A stretch of DNA of 23,504 nt from an uncultured Clostridia bacterium (GTDB taxonomy: Bacteria > Bacillota > Clostridia > Lachnospirales > Anaerotignaceae). The notes under the pieces are model-generated. The model searched no databases and had not been told where the DNA came from. It saw only the letters and a list, made by a program, of their open reading frames with translations. The translations under genes and the position numbers were made by a program. The DNA is taken from assembly GCA_937919015.1 (NCBI GenBank), contig CALFPN010000153.1, positions 1 to 23,504 of the forward strand, written 5' to 3'. Below, piece by piece: positions 1 through 7,345 of this stretch (position 1 is the stretch's first letter; each line of letters begins with the position of its first letter).

Positions 1-1422
1 CCGCTGCTTCTGTTCTGCCGCATGGCTTCTGTCATGCTCCAGTGCATCCAGTTCCTGTTCCAGATAGCGAATATGCTCTTTTCTGTCATTTTCCTGCTTT
101 TCCAGAGCCATCAGATGCACTTCAAACTGATGCAGACGACTCTCTGTATATTCTTTTTCTCTTTCCAGCTGTTCTTTTCTGGAAAGGAACTGCACCTTCA
201 TTGCTTCACGCTTGGAAATTTCCCCTTTGGCTTCTGTGCCAATGCGGATCTGTTCAAAAATTTCATCTTTGAAGGATTCCGCTTTCGTTTCATCCTGTGT
301 CAGGGCATTGCTCAAAGAAGCATACTTTTCTTCCAAAGCATCTAATTCGCTCTGCTGATGATCCATTTCCAGCTTCAAAGCGTTCATTTTGCTTTCACAT
401 TCTGCCTGTTCTGCTTCATTTTCCTGCTGTTTTCTGGACTTTTCCGCCATTTCCTCCTGAATGCGGCTGATATTGGCTTCATCATTCGCCCTCTGTTCTT
501 CGCGAAGGCGGATCTCCCCTTCGGTCTTTTCCATTTCCGCGCGCAGTTCTGTCATTTCCTCATTCTGCTGCTGCAGGAGAACATCCAGTTCTTCAGATTT
601 TGTTCTGAGAGAAAGGACAGTTTCTTTTTCTGCATCGCTTTTCTGCATGCTTTCTGCCAGTTGTTCATTGGCAGCGGCTTCATCCTGTTCCAGTTTTTCC
701 AACTGGGAACCAATGCGCTCCGCATCACGGCAAAAGGCCTCTGTTTCTGCCTGTTTCAGATGTTCCTTCAGGCGCAGATATTCCTTTGCCTTTGCGCTGG
801 CTTTTTCCAGAGGGCCAACCTGCACCTCCAGTTCACCAATGATATCATCCACACGAAGCAGATTCTGCTGTTCCTTTTCCAGTTTATAAATCGCTTCATT
901 TTTTCTTGTTTTATATTTTACAATACCGGCCGCTTCCTCGAAAATACGGCGGCGTTCATCGCCTTTTGCGCTCAAAATTTCATCGATACGGCCCTGTCCG
1001 ATGATGGAATAGCCCTCTCGGCCAACGCCTGTATCCATAAACAACTCCTGAATATCCTTCAATCGGCAGGCTGTACCATTGATGCGATATTCACTTTCAC
1101 CGGAGCGGAACACCCGACGGGTCACCTGCACCTCGCTGTAATCCAGAGGCAATTTGCCATCCTGATTATCGATGAGGATAGAAACCTCCGCAAAGCCCAA
1201 AGGCTTTCTATTTTCCGTCCCTGCAAAAATGATATCCTCCATCTTATCGCCGCGCAGACTTTTGGCACGCTGTTCCCCCAAAACCCAGCGCACCGCATCA
1301 GAAACGTTGCTCTTGCCGCTGCCGTTGGGGCCAACGACCGCCGTCACGCCGGGGTTGAATTCCAGCTTTACTTTTTCAGGAAAGGATTTGAAACCCTGTA
1401 GATCCAATCGTTTCAAATACAT
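1..1422 (-). CDS. smc: Chromosome segregation protein SMC, N-terminal part (cut by window edge)
   Basis: SMC is the ATPase of the condensin complex (with ScpA and ScpB) that compacts and segregates the chromosome. The first 474 codons are in the window; the rest lies beyond base 1. The protein opens with the family start MYLKRLDLQGFKSF. A Walker A loop, GPNGSGKSN, lies near residues 32-40 and is followed by the R-loop region VRWVLGEQRAKSLRG. From about residue 170 onward it is a Glu/Lys/Gln-rich heptad-like coiled coil with no stop. The ATG at 1422-1420 is preceded by GAGGTG at 7-nt spacing; an ATG four bases upstream is in another frame. It starts 23 nt after the pyrC-like stop, so it is probably co-transcribed with it. 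In Bacillus smc sits beside rnc instead. The family call is very secure. Confidence 0.97.
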   Translation of the reverse strand, partial: MYLKRLDLQGFKSFPEKVKLEFNPGVTAVVGPNGSGKSNVSDAVRWVLGEQRAKSLRGDKMEDIIFAGTENRKPLGFAEVSILIDNQDGKLPLDYSEVQVTRRVFRSGESEYRINGTACRLKDIQELFMDTGVGREGYSIIGQGRIDEILSAKGDERRRIFEEAAGIVKYKTRKNEAIYKLEKEQQNLLRVDDIIGELEVQVGPLEKASAKAKEYLRLKEHLKQAETEAFCRDAERIGSQLEKLEQDEAAANEQLAESMQKSDAEKETVLSLRTKSEELDVLLQQQNEEMTELRAEMEKTEGEIRLREEQRANDEANISRIQEEMAEKSRKQQENEAEQAECESKMNALKLEMDHQQSELDALEEKYASLSNALTQDETKAESFKDEIFEQIRIGTEAKGEISKREAMKVQFLSRKEQLEREKEYTESRLHQFEVHLMALEKQENDRKEHIRYLEQELDALEHDRSHAAEQKQR

Positions 1423-1445
1423 TCATTTACACCTCATTTGTAAGA

Positions 1446-2717
1446 TTAGGTCAGCAGCTTGCCGCCAACCATGGTATAAAGGACTTTCCCCCGCACTTCC
1501 TCATCGGCAAAGGGGGAAAATTTCGCTTTGGAGGCAAAATGTTCGGGATCAATGCGATGGGTCTCCATAAAATCCACTACAATGATATCCGCATCTTTGC
1601 CTTCTGCTACCATTCCTTTATTATATAGCTTCAAAATTTCCGCAGGCTTCTCGGAAAGCATCTCTACCAGCTTTTCCACCGTAATATAGCCCTTTTCTAC
1701 CAGATGGGTATAACTGAGGGCAAAGGTTGTTTCCAGAGAGGAAATGCCATACGCCGCCTGATCGAATTCCTTTTCTTTTTCCGTTCTGTTTGTGGGACTG
1801 TGACCCGATGCAATCACATCAATGGTGCCGTCCACAATGCCGTCAATGATGGCAAATACATCTTCTCTCGTTCTGAGGGGCGGATTCACCTTGGCCAAGG
1901 TATCATAATCACCGATGGCATCCTCCGTCAGAATGAAATAATGGGGACAGGTTTCACAAGTCACATGTACCCCTCTGCCCTTTGCTTCGCGGATCAGCTG
2001 TACAGAGCCCTTTGTGCTGATATGGGAGATATGTAACCGTGCCCCCGTGCGCTCTGCCAGATTCAGATTGCGGGCAACGATGACCTCCTCTGCTTCTCTG
2101 GGCATCCCTGCCAGACCAAGGCAGGCCGCCGCATAGCCTTCATTCATGACCCCTCTGGCAGAAAGACTTCTGTCCTCACAATGGGTGGTGATGGGCAGGT
2201 CGAACATTTTGGAATAAATCATAACATTTCTCAAAAATGCCGCCGAATCCGTAAATTCATCCCCGTCGGAAATACCAACGATCCCCGCATTGAACATTTC
2301 GCCGATCTCCGACATCTGTTCCCCCAGACAGCCGATGGACATACTACCGTAGGGATAAATATTCACCAGAGATTTTTCTTTGGATTTGGATACGATATAT
2401 TCCACAACCGTTTTATTATCAATGGCAGGGCTGGTGTTGGGTTCGCAGGTGATGGTGGTAAACCCGCCCCGCAGGGCCGCACGGGAAACCGTCGCAATAT
2501 CCTCAATATATTCCTGCCCCGGGTCGCAGATATTGCAGTGCATATCGATCAGACCGGGCAATACCACGTGTCCGCCCACATTCAGCACCTTCGCGCCTTC
2601 CACTTCGATATCCCGTCCGATTTTTTCGATCACACCATCTTTCACATAAATATCATGGAGCATGGCCTTATCATGGGAAGTTCCCAGCAGTCTGCAGTTT
2701 TTCAGAATGGTCTTCAT
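1446..2717 (-). CDS. pyrC: Dihydroorotase-like amidohydrolase with degenerate metal site (probable pseudoenzyme)
   Basis: Over its full 423 residues this matches class I dihydroorotase, which in active form cyclises carbamoyl-aspartate to dihydroorotate in pyrimidine synthesis. Family landmarks remain: LPGLID, the PNTSP stretch near 94, THCED with His179, HISHIS with His232, and NPPLRT near 278-283. However, the HxH metal motif is His60-Cys61-Asn62, so the second His is lost. The substrate Arg that normally follows it is Cys64. The catalytic Asp of the DHAPH motif is Gly305 (SGHSPT). I re-read these codons on the minus strand and they are as stated. By family knowledge these losses should abolish or strongly impair catalysis. 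The gene overlaps the pyrB-like stop by 4 nt (ATGA) and uses GGGAGGTG as its ribosome-binding site. A structural partner role, like the pseudo-dihydroorotase bound to ATCase in Pseudomonas, is an inference. Confidence 0.85.
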   Translation of the reverse strand: MKTILKNCRLLGTSHDKAMLHDIYVKDGVIEKIGRDIEVEGAKVLNVGGHVVLPGLIDMHCNICDPGQEYIEDIATVSRAALRGGFTTITCEPNTSPAIDNKTVVEYIVSKSKEKSLVNIYPYGSMSIGCLGEQMSEIGEMFNAGIVGISDGDEFTDSAAFLRNVMIYSKMFDLPITTHCEDRSLSARGVMNEGYAAACLGLAGMPREAEEVIVARNLNLAERTGARLHISHISTKGSVQLIREAKGRGVHVTCETCPHYFILTEDAIGDYDTLAKVNPPLRTREDVFAIIDGIVDGTIDVIASGHSPTNRTEKEKEFDQAAYGISSLETTFALSYTHLVEKGYITVEKLVEMLSEKPAEILKLYNKGMVAEGKDADIIVVDFMETHRIDPEHFASKAKFSPFADEEVRGKVLYTMVGGKLLT

Positions 2718-3643
2718 TTGAACGCACCTCCCACCTGAGAAAGGATATAGAACATAGCCATACGCACCGCTACGGAGTTGGCGATCTGGTCATTGATAAT
2801 GCACTGCTTGCTGTCGATGACACCAGGGGAAATTTCGATCCCCCTCTGGATGGGGCCGGGATGCATGACGATGGCATCCTTCTTTGCATATTTCAGCAGC
2901 TTTTCGTCGATACGGAAGAATTTTTTATATTCATCCAAAGAAGGCAGGAAAAACTTATCCAAAGATTCCATACGCATACGGGTGGTCAGAATAACATCCG
3001 CATTATTGACTGCTTCTCTGGCATCATAGCAAACATCAACACCGAATTTTTCGATCTCAGGCAACATCAGTGTGGGCGGGCCGGAAACACTGACCTCCGC
3101 TCCCAGCTTTGTCAGCCCCCAGATATTACTTTTGGAAACACGGCTATGCAAAAGATCCCCAATGATGGCAACCTTCAACCCTTCAAAGCCGCCCTTCTGT
3201 TCCCTAATGGTCAGAAGATCCAGCAGGGACTGACCGGGGTTTTCATTGAACCCATCCCCCGCATTGATGACGGAGGCTTCCACACAGTCCGCCAAAAGCT
3301 TGGGCGCACCGGCCATGGGGTGACGCAGGATAATAAAATCCGCCCCCATCTGGTCGATGAGCTGGCCCATATCCTGTAGGCTTTCCATTTCAATGGAATG
3401 GACGGAATTGGTCATATCGATGACATTGGCACTCAGATGCTGAGCTGCCAGTTCATAAGCCAGTTTCGCACGGGCAGACTGTTCATAAAACAGCATAATG
3501 ACAGATTTTCCCTGCAGATGGGGTGCCTTTTTAGATTTCTGATTCATGATATATTTCATTGTTTCAGCCGTACCGAGGATATAGCGGATATCTTCCGCGG
3601 TCATATCCCGCAGGCCGAAAAAGTCTTTATTTCTCAGTGGCAT
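2714..3643 (-). CDS. pyrB: Aspartate carbamoyltransferase-like protein with altered active site
   Basis: A 309-residue protein of the aspartate/ornithine carbamoyltransferase family; active PyrB joins carbamoyl phosphate to aspartate. Both domains are present, and many landmarks are kept: INAGDG at 126-131, LLDLLTI, HSR at 166-168, LRH at 106-108 and MHPGP near the C terminus. The carbamoyl-phosphate loop, normally S-T-R-T-R, reads Ser56-Ala-Arg-Ala-Lys60. The loop that supplies the catalytic Lys (E. coli Lys84) aligns to Glu85. The His of the QHPTQ motif (E. coli His134) is Asn135 in ENPGQ. These are family comparisons made by eye. The start at 3643 (MPLRNKD) is chosen because GGGAGG lies 7 nt upstream; a GTG 15 nt earlier has no spaced site. 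It begins 15 nt after rluD and overlaps the pyrC-like gene. No PyrI subunit and no PyrR-type leader are seen. Activity is doubtful. Confidence 0.85.
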   Translation of the reverse strand: MPLRNKDFFGLRDMTAEDIRYILGTAETMKYIMNQKSKKAPHLQGKSVIMLFYEQSARAKLAYELAAQHLSANVIDMTNSVHSIEMESLQDMGQLIDQMGADFIILRHPMAGAPKLLADCVEASVINAGDGFNENPGQSLLDLLTIREQKGGFEGLKVAIIGDLLHSRVSKSNIWGLTKLGAEVSVSGPPTLMLPEIEKFGVDVCYDAREAVNNADVILTTRMRMESLDKFFLPSLDEYKKFFRIDEKLLKYAKKDAIVMHPGPIQRGIEISPGVIDSKQCIINDQIANSVAVRMAMFYILSQVGGAFK

Positions 3644-3658
3644 GTTGTTTCCTCCCAC

Positions 3659-4573
3659 TTACTTACGCAGTCGTTCCAGCAATGCTTCAAAATGAGGCGG
3701 CAAAGGTGCCTCAAATTCCATATATTCCCCTGTTCTGGGATGAATAAAGCCCAGCACACGAGCATGCAGTGCCTGTCCCTCCAAGTTGATCGGCTGTTTT
3801 TTGGGGCCATAAATAGGATCACCCAACAGAGGGTGTCCAATATAAGTCATATGCACACGGATCTGATGGGTTCTGCCGGTTTCCAGCTGGGCCTCGATCA
3901 GTGTGAATTTTTCCATCCGTTCAATGACACGATAATGGGTCACCGCATGGCGGCTGTGCTTTTCCGTCACCGCCATTTTCTTTCTGTCCTGCGGGTTTCT
4001 GCCAATGGGCTTGTCTATCGTGCCCTCGTCTTCATTGAAGCCGTTATACACCACCGCATTATATTTTCTGGTGATGCTGTGTTCTGCCAGCTGGGCTGCC
4101 AGAGATTGATGGGCCATATCATTTTTGGCGATCATCAGTACACCGGAGGTATCCTTATCGATACGGTGAACGATACCGGGGCGTTTTTCCCCGTTAATAC
4201 CGCTCAGATCATCCCCACAGTGGAACATCAGGGCATTGACCAATGTGCCGCTGGTATGACCGGGAGCAGGATGCACCACCATGCCCTGGGGCTTATTCAC
4301 CACGATCACATCAGCATCCTCGTATAAAATATCCAGAGGGATATCCTCGGGTAAAATTTCCACTTCTTTCACTTCGGGAACTGTCACATCAATGATGTCT
4401 TTTTCCCTCAGTTTATAATTCGCCTTTGTTTTTCCGCCGTTCAGCGTAATCATGCCTTCATCAATCAGCTTCTGCACGCCGCTGCGGGAAAGGTCTTCCA
4501 TATTTTCCGCAAGAAACACATCGATTCTGGTACCGACATCCTCTTTTTCTGCCGCAAATGTAAAATAATCCAT
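3659..4573 (-). CDS. rluD: RluD-family 23S rRNA pseudouridine synthase
   Basis: This enzyme isomerises uridines to pseudouridine in 23S rRNA. The 304-residue protein has an N-terminal S4 RNA-binding domain (about residues 14-75, with the SRSGVQKLIDEG helix). A RluA/RluD catalytic domain follows, carrying the signature HRIDKDTSGVLMIAK with the catalytic Asp, then GRTHQIRVH and HPLLGDPIYG. It corresponds to ylyB, which follows lspA in Bacillus. The ATG lies 2 nt after the lspA stop and the ribosome-binding site GGATG is inside the end of lspA, so translation is likely coupled. Which uridines it modifies cannot be told from the sequence; the RluA/C/D paralogues are hard to separate. Confidence 0.93.
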   Translation of the reverse strand: MDYFTFAAEKEDVGTRIDVFLAENMEDLSRSGVQKLIDEGMITLNGGKTKANYKLREKDIIDVTVPEVKEVEILPEDIPLDILYEDADVIVVNKPQGMVVHPAPGHTSGTLVNALMFHCGDDLSGINGEKRPGIVHRIDKDTSGVLMIAKNDMAHQSLAAQLAEHSITRKYNAVVYNGFNEDEGTIDKPIGRNPQDRKKMAVTEKHSRHAVTHYRVIERMEKFTLIEAQLETGRTHQIRVHMTYIGHPLLGDPIYGPKKQPINLEGQALHARVLGFIHPRTGEYMEFEAPLPPHFEALLERLRK

Positions 4574-4575
4574 AC

Positions 4576-5064
4576 TTATTCATCCTTTTTCTTTTTCAGT
4601 TCAAGGTCTTCGTCCTTCACAACAAACAGGATCATCAGTGCCAAGAGAACGACCCCAACGACCACATAAATATCCGCCACATTGAACACAGGCCATTCAA
4701 AAAATGTAAACTCAAAAAAGTCTACCACATAGCCGCGGAACATACGGTCAATGATATTGCCCATCGCACCGGACAAAATCAAAATCAAGGATATCCGCAC
4801 AGGGCGGTACTCCTGTTTTTTCGGCAATGTCACATAAAACCAGATCAGCCCAATGGCAATAATGCCAGTCAAAAGCAGAATAAACCATCTCTGTCCGCTG
4901 AACATCCCGAAGGCAACCCCTCTGTTTTCCACAAAGGTCAGATCCATAAAGCCATCTACCAATGTCACATTATGGATAGGCTTCAGACTTGCCAGTGCCC
5001 AAAGTTTTGTCCCCTGATCCAATAAAATCAAAACTACAACCGCAATAATGGGTAAAATATTCAA
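4576..5064 (-). CDS. lspA: Lipoprotein signal peptidase (signal peptidase II)
   Basis: An aspartyl protease of the cytoplasmic membrane that removes signal peptides from lipid-modified prolipoproteins. The 162-residue protein has four hydrophobic segments: about 3-20, 61-79, 87-107 and 129-148. Both catalytic aspartates are in their family motifs, GNIIDRMFRGYVVDFF and FNVADIYV. The C terminus is a charged tail (KKKKDE). The start codon is TTG at 5064-5062: an in-frame TGA lies only three codons upstream, so no earlier start is possible. The best ribosome-binding site, GAGAGG, is about 11 nt away, which is long. A 129-nt gap with two hairpins separates it from divIVA; in Bacillus ileS lies in this interval. 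It is probably expressed with rluD. Confidence 0.95.
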   Translation of the reverse strand: MNILPIIAVVVLILLDQGTKLWALASLKPIHNVTLVDGFMDLTFVENRGVAFGMFSGQRWFILLLTGIIAIGLIWFYVTLPKKQEYRPVRISLILILSGAMGNIIDRMFRGYVVDFFEFTFFEWPVFNVADIYVVVGVVLLALMILFVVKDEDLELKKKKDE

Positions 5065-5106
5065 ACCAAATCAATCCTCTCAGGGCATAAAATCCCCTTA
5101 ATATCG

Positions 5107-5142
5107 TGTTTTTGGAGTAAAAATCACTTATCCCCAAAAACA
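5107..5142 (-). promoter_or_regulatory. Stem-loop in the lspA leader
   Basis: Bases 5107-5115 and 5134-5142 form a perfect 9-bp stem on the minus strand (TGTTTTTGG / CCAAAAACA) with an 18-base loop. The 5' arm of the transcript is the U-rich tract that follows the preceding divIVA terminator hairpin. Pairing it here would compete with its role as the terminator's U-run. A readthrough control for lspA and the genes behind it is possible but is only inferred. Confidence 0.4.
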
Positions 5143-5183
5143 AAAATTAGCCACGGCAAAAACGTTTCCATTTCTGCCGCAGC
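5134..5183 (-). terminator. Probable terminator after divIVA
   Basis: On the minus strand, GCTGCGGCA (5183-5175) pairs with TGCCGTGGC (5158-5150), 9 bp including two G-U pairs. It is followed by a T-rich tract of about 16 bases. It sits 11 nt after the divIVA stop. The loop is long (16 nt), so efficiency is uncertain and readthrough into lspA is likely. Confidence 0.5.
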
Positions 5184-5193
5184 TTATTTATTC

Positions 5194-5673
5194 TTATTTT
5201 GTTGTTTCTGCGTTTGCTTCTTTTTCTGCCAGAATTTCGTTTTTATCCAGCAATTCGATTTCTGCATACAGCAGCAGTTTTACTCTTGTTTTCATCAGTT
5301 CATAGCGGCTTTCCAGTGCTGCAATTTCCTGTTCCAGTTCATAGGATTTTGTTCTTGCTGCGCTGATGATCTCCGCCGCCTGTGTTTTTGCCGCACTGAG
5401 AATGGATTCTGCCTCTGCCTTGGCAGCTGCTTTTGTTTCCGCCGCTGCGGATTCCGCAAAGCTCAGTGTGCGTTCGATGGATTTTTCGAGATTCTTGAAG
5501 CGGTCTGTGTCTTCCACTACCGTTTCCACTTTTGTTTTTTCCTTCAGGCTTTCTTTATACAGTCTCTCATAATCTTCGTAGATATCATCCAAAAAGGTAT
5601 CTACTTCTTCGGGAGAATAGCCTACAGCTACTTTTTTAAAGTCCTTGGTCGCGATGTCGTTCGGTGTGATCAC
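5194..5673 (-). CDS. divIVA: DivIVA-family cell-division/polarity protein
   Basis: DivIVA-family proteins bind negatively curved membrane at septa and poles and recruit division, polarity or wall-synthesis partners. The 159-residue protein starts with the diagnostic N-terminal membrane-binding domain: ITPNDI at 2-7, then GYSPEEVDTFLDDIYEDYE at about 19-37. Residues 40-150 form an Ala/Glu/Lys-rich coiled coil. The start codon is GTG at 5673-5671 with AGGAGG 7 nt upstream. It lies 15 nt after ylmH in the conserved yggS-sepF-yggT-ylmH-divIVA order. The family call is very secure; the exact recruited partner is unknown. Confidence 0.95.
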   Translation of the reverse strand: MITPNDIATKDFKKVAVGYSPEEVDTFLDDIYEDYERLYKESLKEKTKVETVVEDTDRFKNLEKSIERTLSFAESAAAETKAAAKAEAESILSAAKTQAAEIISAARTKSYELEQEIAALESRYELMKTRVKLLLYAEIELLDKNEILAEKEANAETTK

Positions 5674-5688
5674 GAAAAACCCTCCTTA

Positions 5689-6480
5689 TCAAATATATTT
5701 TTCAATTTCCAATGCTGTCCTGTCTTTTTTGGTCTTCCCACCGATCTCCTTGATGCGAAAACGCCCAAAGCCCCGCAGGGAAACCAGATCGCCCTCTTTC
5801 AACTGATGGGACGTATTGGTCACGATATTCCAGTTGACCTGCGCCTTTTCCGCGCCAATCAGCGTTTGTACCTTGCCTCTGGCAAGGTGGAACGCCTCTC
5901 CCGCCACAGCATCCAGCCGCAGGGAAGCCACTGTCAGTCGTTTTGTTTCTGTCTGTCGCCGGGGTACGGCATCCGCCCCCTCTGTCTCCTCTGCAATGAC
6001 TGCAGTTTTGGAGACCTGCTCCAGCACAGCTGTGATATATGGCGCGATTTCCTCCGCCACAAAACAGACCGCTGCATCCTCCGCCACCAGAATATCGCCC
6101 ACCTTGCTGCGGTCGATGCCCAGCCCAAGGATGGAACCCAGATAATCTCTGTGGCTCAGGTCAGCCTGTCCGAATTTTTTACTTTTTCTTCGTATTTTTA
6201 TGATTTTGATGGGAAATTCTTCTTCGGAAATCTCATCCTCTGCCAGAGAAAACCCCATCATCTGCCGTTCGCAATCCTCCGTGCCGCCAAAAAGGGTCAC
6301 ATTCAGGTCTCGGATTCCCCGCATACGCTCTGCGAAACGGGCGCATTTCGCCCTGTCCATGAAATCCGAAAAGGCAGGCTGCCTGCGCTTCATGGCGAAA
6401 ATCGCCTGATCCAGTGCTTTTGCAAACAGGAGTCTTTCCTCCCCGTCAGGAATGCTTTTTAAAAGTGCCTGCCGATCCAT
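5689..6480 (-). CDS. ylmH: YlmH-family S4-domain RNA-binding protein
   Basis: The 263-residue protein matches YlmH: an N-terminal alpha/beta region with the family's FxDRxRCAR-like segment (FMDRAKCARFAERM, about 41-54) and FGG at 64-66. A C-terminal S4 domain occupies about residues 180-255 (LTVASLRLDAVAGEAFHLAR through VSLRGFGRF). Bacillus YlmH has been linked to ribosome-associated quality control and rRNA binding. The gene lies 4 nt after yggT, with only a weak AGGA ribosome-binding site that overlaps the yggT end, so translational coupling is likely. Between the two domains, residues about 150-180 (acidic, then basic) look like a linker. The family and the context agree. Confidence 0.92.
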   Translation of the reverse strand: MDRQALLKSIPDGEERLLFAKALDQAIFAMKRRQPAFSDFMDRAKCARFAERMRGIRDLNVTLFGGTEDCERQMMGFSLAEDEISEEEFPIKIIKIRRKSKKFGQADLSHRDYLGSILGLGIDRSKVGDILVAEDAAVCFVAEEIAPYITAVLEQVSKTAVIAEETEGADAVPRRQTETKRLTVASLRLDAVAGEAFHLARGKVQTLIGAEKAQVNWNIVTNTSHQLKEGDLVSLRGFGRFRIKEIGGKTKKDRTALEIEKYI

Positions 6481-6484
6481 CCTA

Positions 6485-6766
6485 TCAGAAGATCATCTGT
6501 ACACCGCTGATCAGCAGTGTCTGCACCAGTCGCATCAAAATCAGCGCAAAGATCGGAGAAAAATCCAGGCCAATGCCGCCGCCCAGAGGGGATTTATACA
6601 GCATCTCTCTCACAGGGCCCAGAATGGGTTCTGTCATGTTATACAGAAATCTGCCAATGCTGCTGTTGTATCCCAGGCGAACCCAGGAAAGGATGATGCG
6701 CACAAAAATCAAAATTTCCAGAAAATAGAAAAACAGACCGATTGCCTGTACCAGCAATGCTTCCAT
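6485..6766 (-). CDS. yggT: YggT-family (YlmG) membrane protein
   Basis: A 93-residue membrane protein with two hydrophobic helices, about 4-25 and 67-88. Between them lies the family segment ILSWVRLGYN and the motif TEPILGPVREMLYKSPLGG, close to the YggT consensus P(I/L)L.P(I/L)R...P..GG.D.SP. YlmG proteins are conserved beside sepF; cyanobacterial and plastid homologues affect nucleoid or division-site organisation. The molecular role is unresolved. It starts 15 nt after sepF with a GGTGG ribosome-binding site and ends 4 nt before ylmH. Confidence 0.93.
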   Translation of the reverse strand: MEALLVQAIGLFFYFLEILIFVRIILSWVRLGYNSSIGRFLYNMTEPILGPVREMLYKSPLGGGIGLDFSPIFALILMRLVQTLLISGVQMIF

Positions 6767-6781
6767 ATCTATAAAACCACC

Positions 6782-7315
6782 TTATCTGGCGTTGCTGTTG
6801 CCGTTCATCCAAGGCAGCAAAACGCCTTTTGTTTTTAATTCTTCTTTGAAATCACCGGAGATATCCACATTTTCGGGAGCAATAATAAAAATGTTGTTCG
6901 CCACACGCTGAATCGCACCTTCCAGTGCATAGCATGTGCCGCTCAAGAAGTCCATGATACGCTGTGCCACGGGATATTCCACTTTTTCCAGATTTACCAC
7001 CACAGGACGTTTTGTTTTGATCTGATCGCAAATTTCCTGTGCATCTTCGTAACATTCAGGTTTGATGATCACAACCTGCATGGTCACGTTTGTATTTACA
7101 CTATAGATCTGGGGATTATTGTTGCTTCTTACGGGAGATTTACGGGGTACGGAAGATACAGGTGCCGCATAATCTGCACTGGTATCTCTCAGACCATAGG
7201 AAGATGTTTCTCTTACGGGCGCAGGAGCCGCCACATAATCATCTTCATAGTAATCGTCATCATCTTCATATTCGCCAAACATCAGATCTTTCATTTTATC
7301 AAAAATTTTAGCCAC
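6782..7315 (-). CDS. sepF: Cell division protein SepF
   Basis: SepF binds the C terminus of FtsZ and anchors Z-rings to the membrane, polymerising into rings. This copy is 177 residues. The N-terminal amphipathic helix (AKIFDKMKDLMFG, 2-14) is the membrane anchor. Next comes a very acidic linker (residues 15-28, mostly Asp/Glu/Tyr) and a low-complexity region to about 75. The globular SepF domain spans about 76-165 (VVIIKPECYEDAQ, then VVNLEKVE, then RIMDFLSGTCYALEGAIQRV). The start is GTG at 7315-7313 with AGGAGG 8 nt upstream. The yggS stop is 30 nt upstream of it. The call is secure. Confidence 0.96.
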   Translation of the reverse strand: MAKIFDKMKDLMFGEYEDDDDYYEDDYVAAPAPVRETSSYGLRDTSADYAAPVSSVPRKSPVRSNNNPQIYSVNTNVTMQVVIIKPECYEDAQEICDQIKTKRPVVVNLEKVEYPVAQRIMDFLSGTCYALEGAIQRVANNIFIIAPENVDISGDFKEELKTKGVLLPWMNGNSNAR

Positions 7316-7345
7316 AGTCAGTTCCTCCTAAGCACTCTCTATTAC

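Noticed and set aside
358..1401. A 347-codon plus-strand frame opposite smc
   Set aside because: The minus strand encodes an unmistakable SMC head and coiled coil; the plus frame is rich in Phe/Cys/His with no recognisable motif.
3644..3658. PyrR-type attenuator or other leader before pyrB
   Set aside because: The gap to rluD is only 15 nt and contains just the ribosome-binding site.
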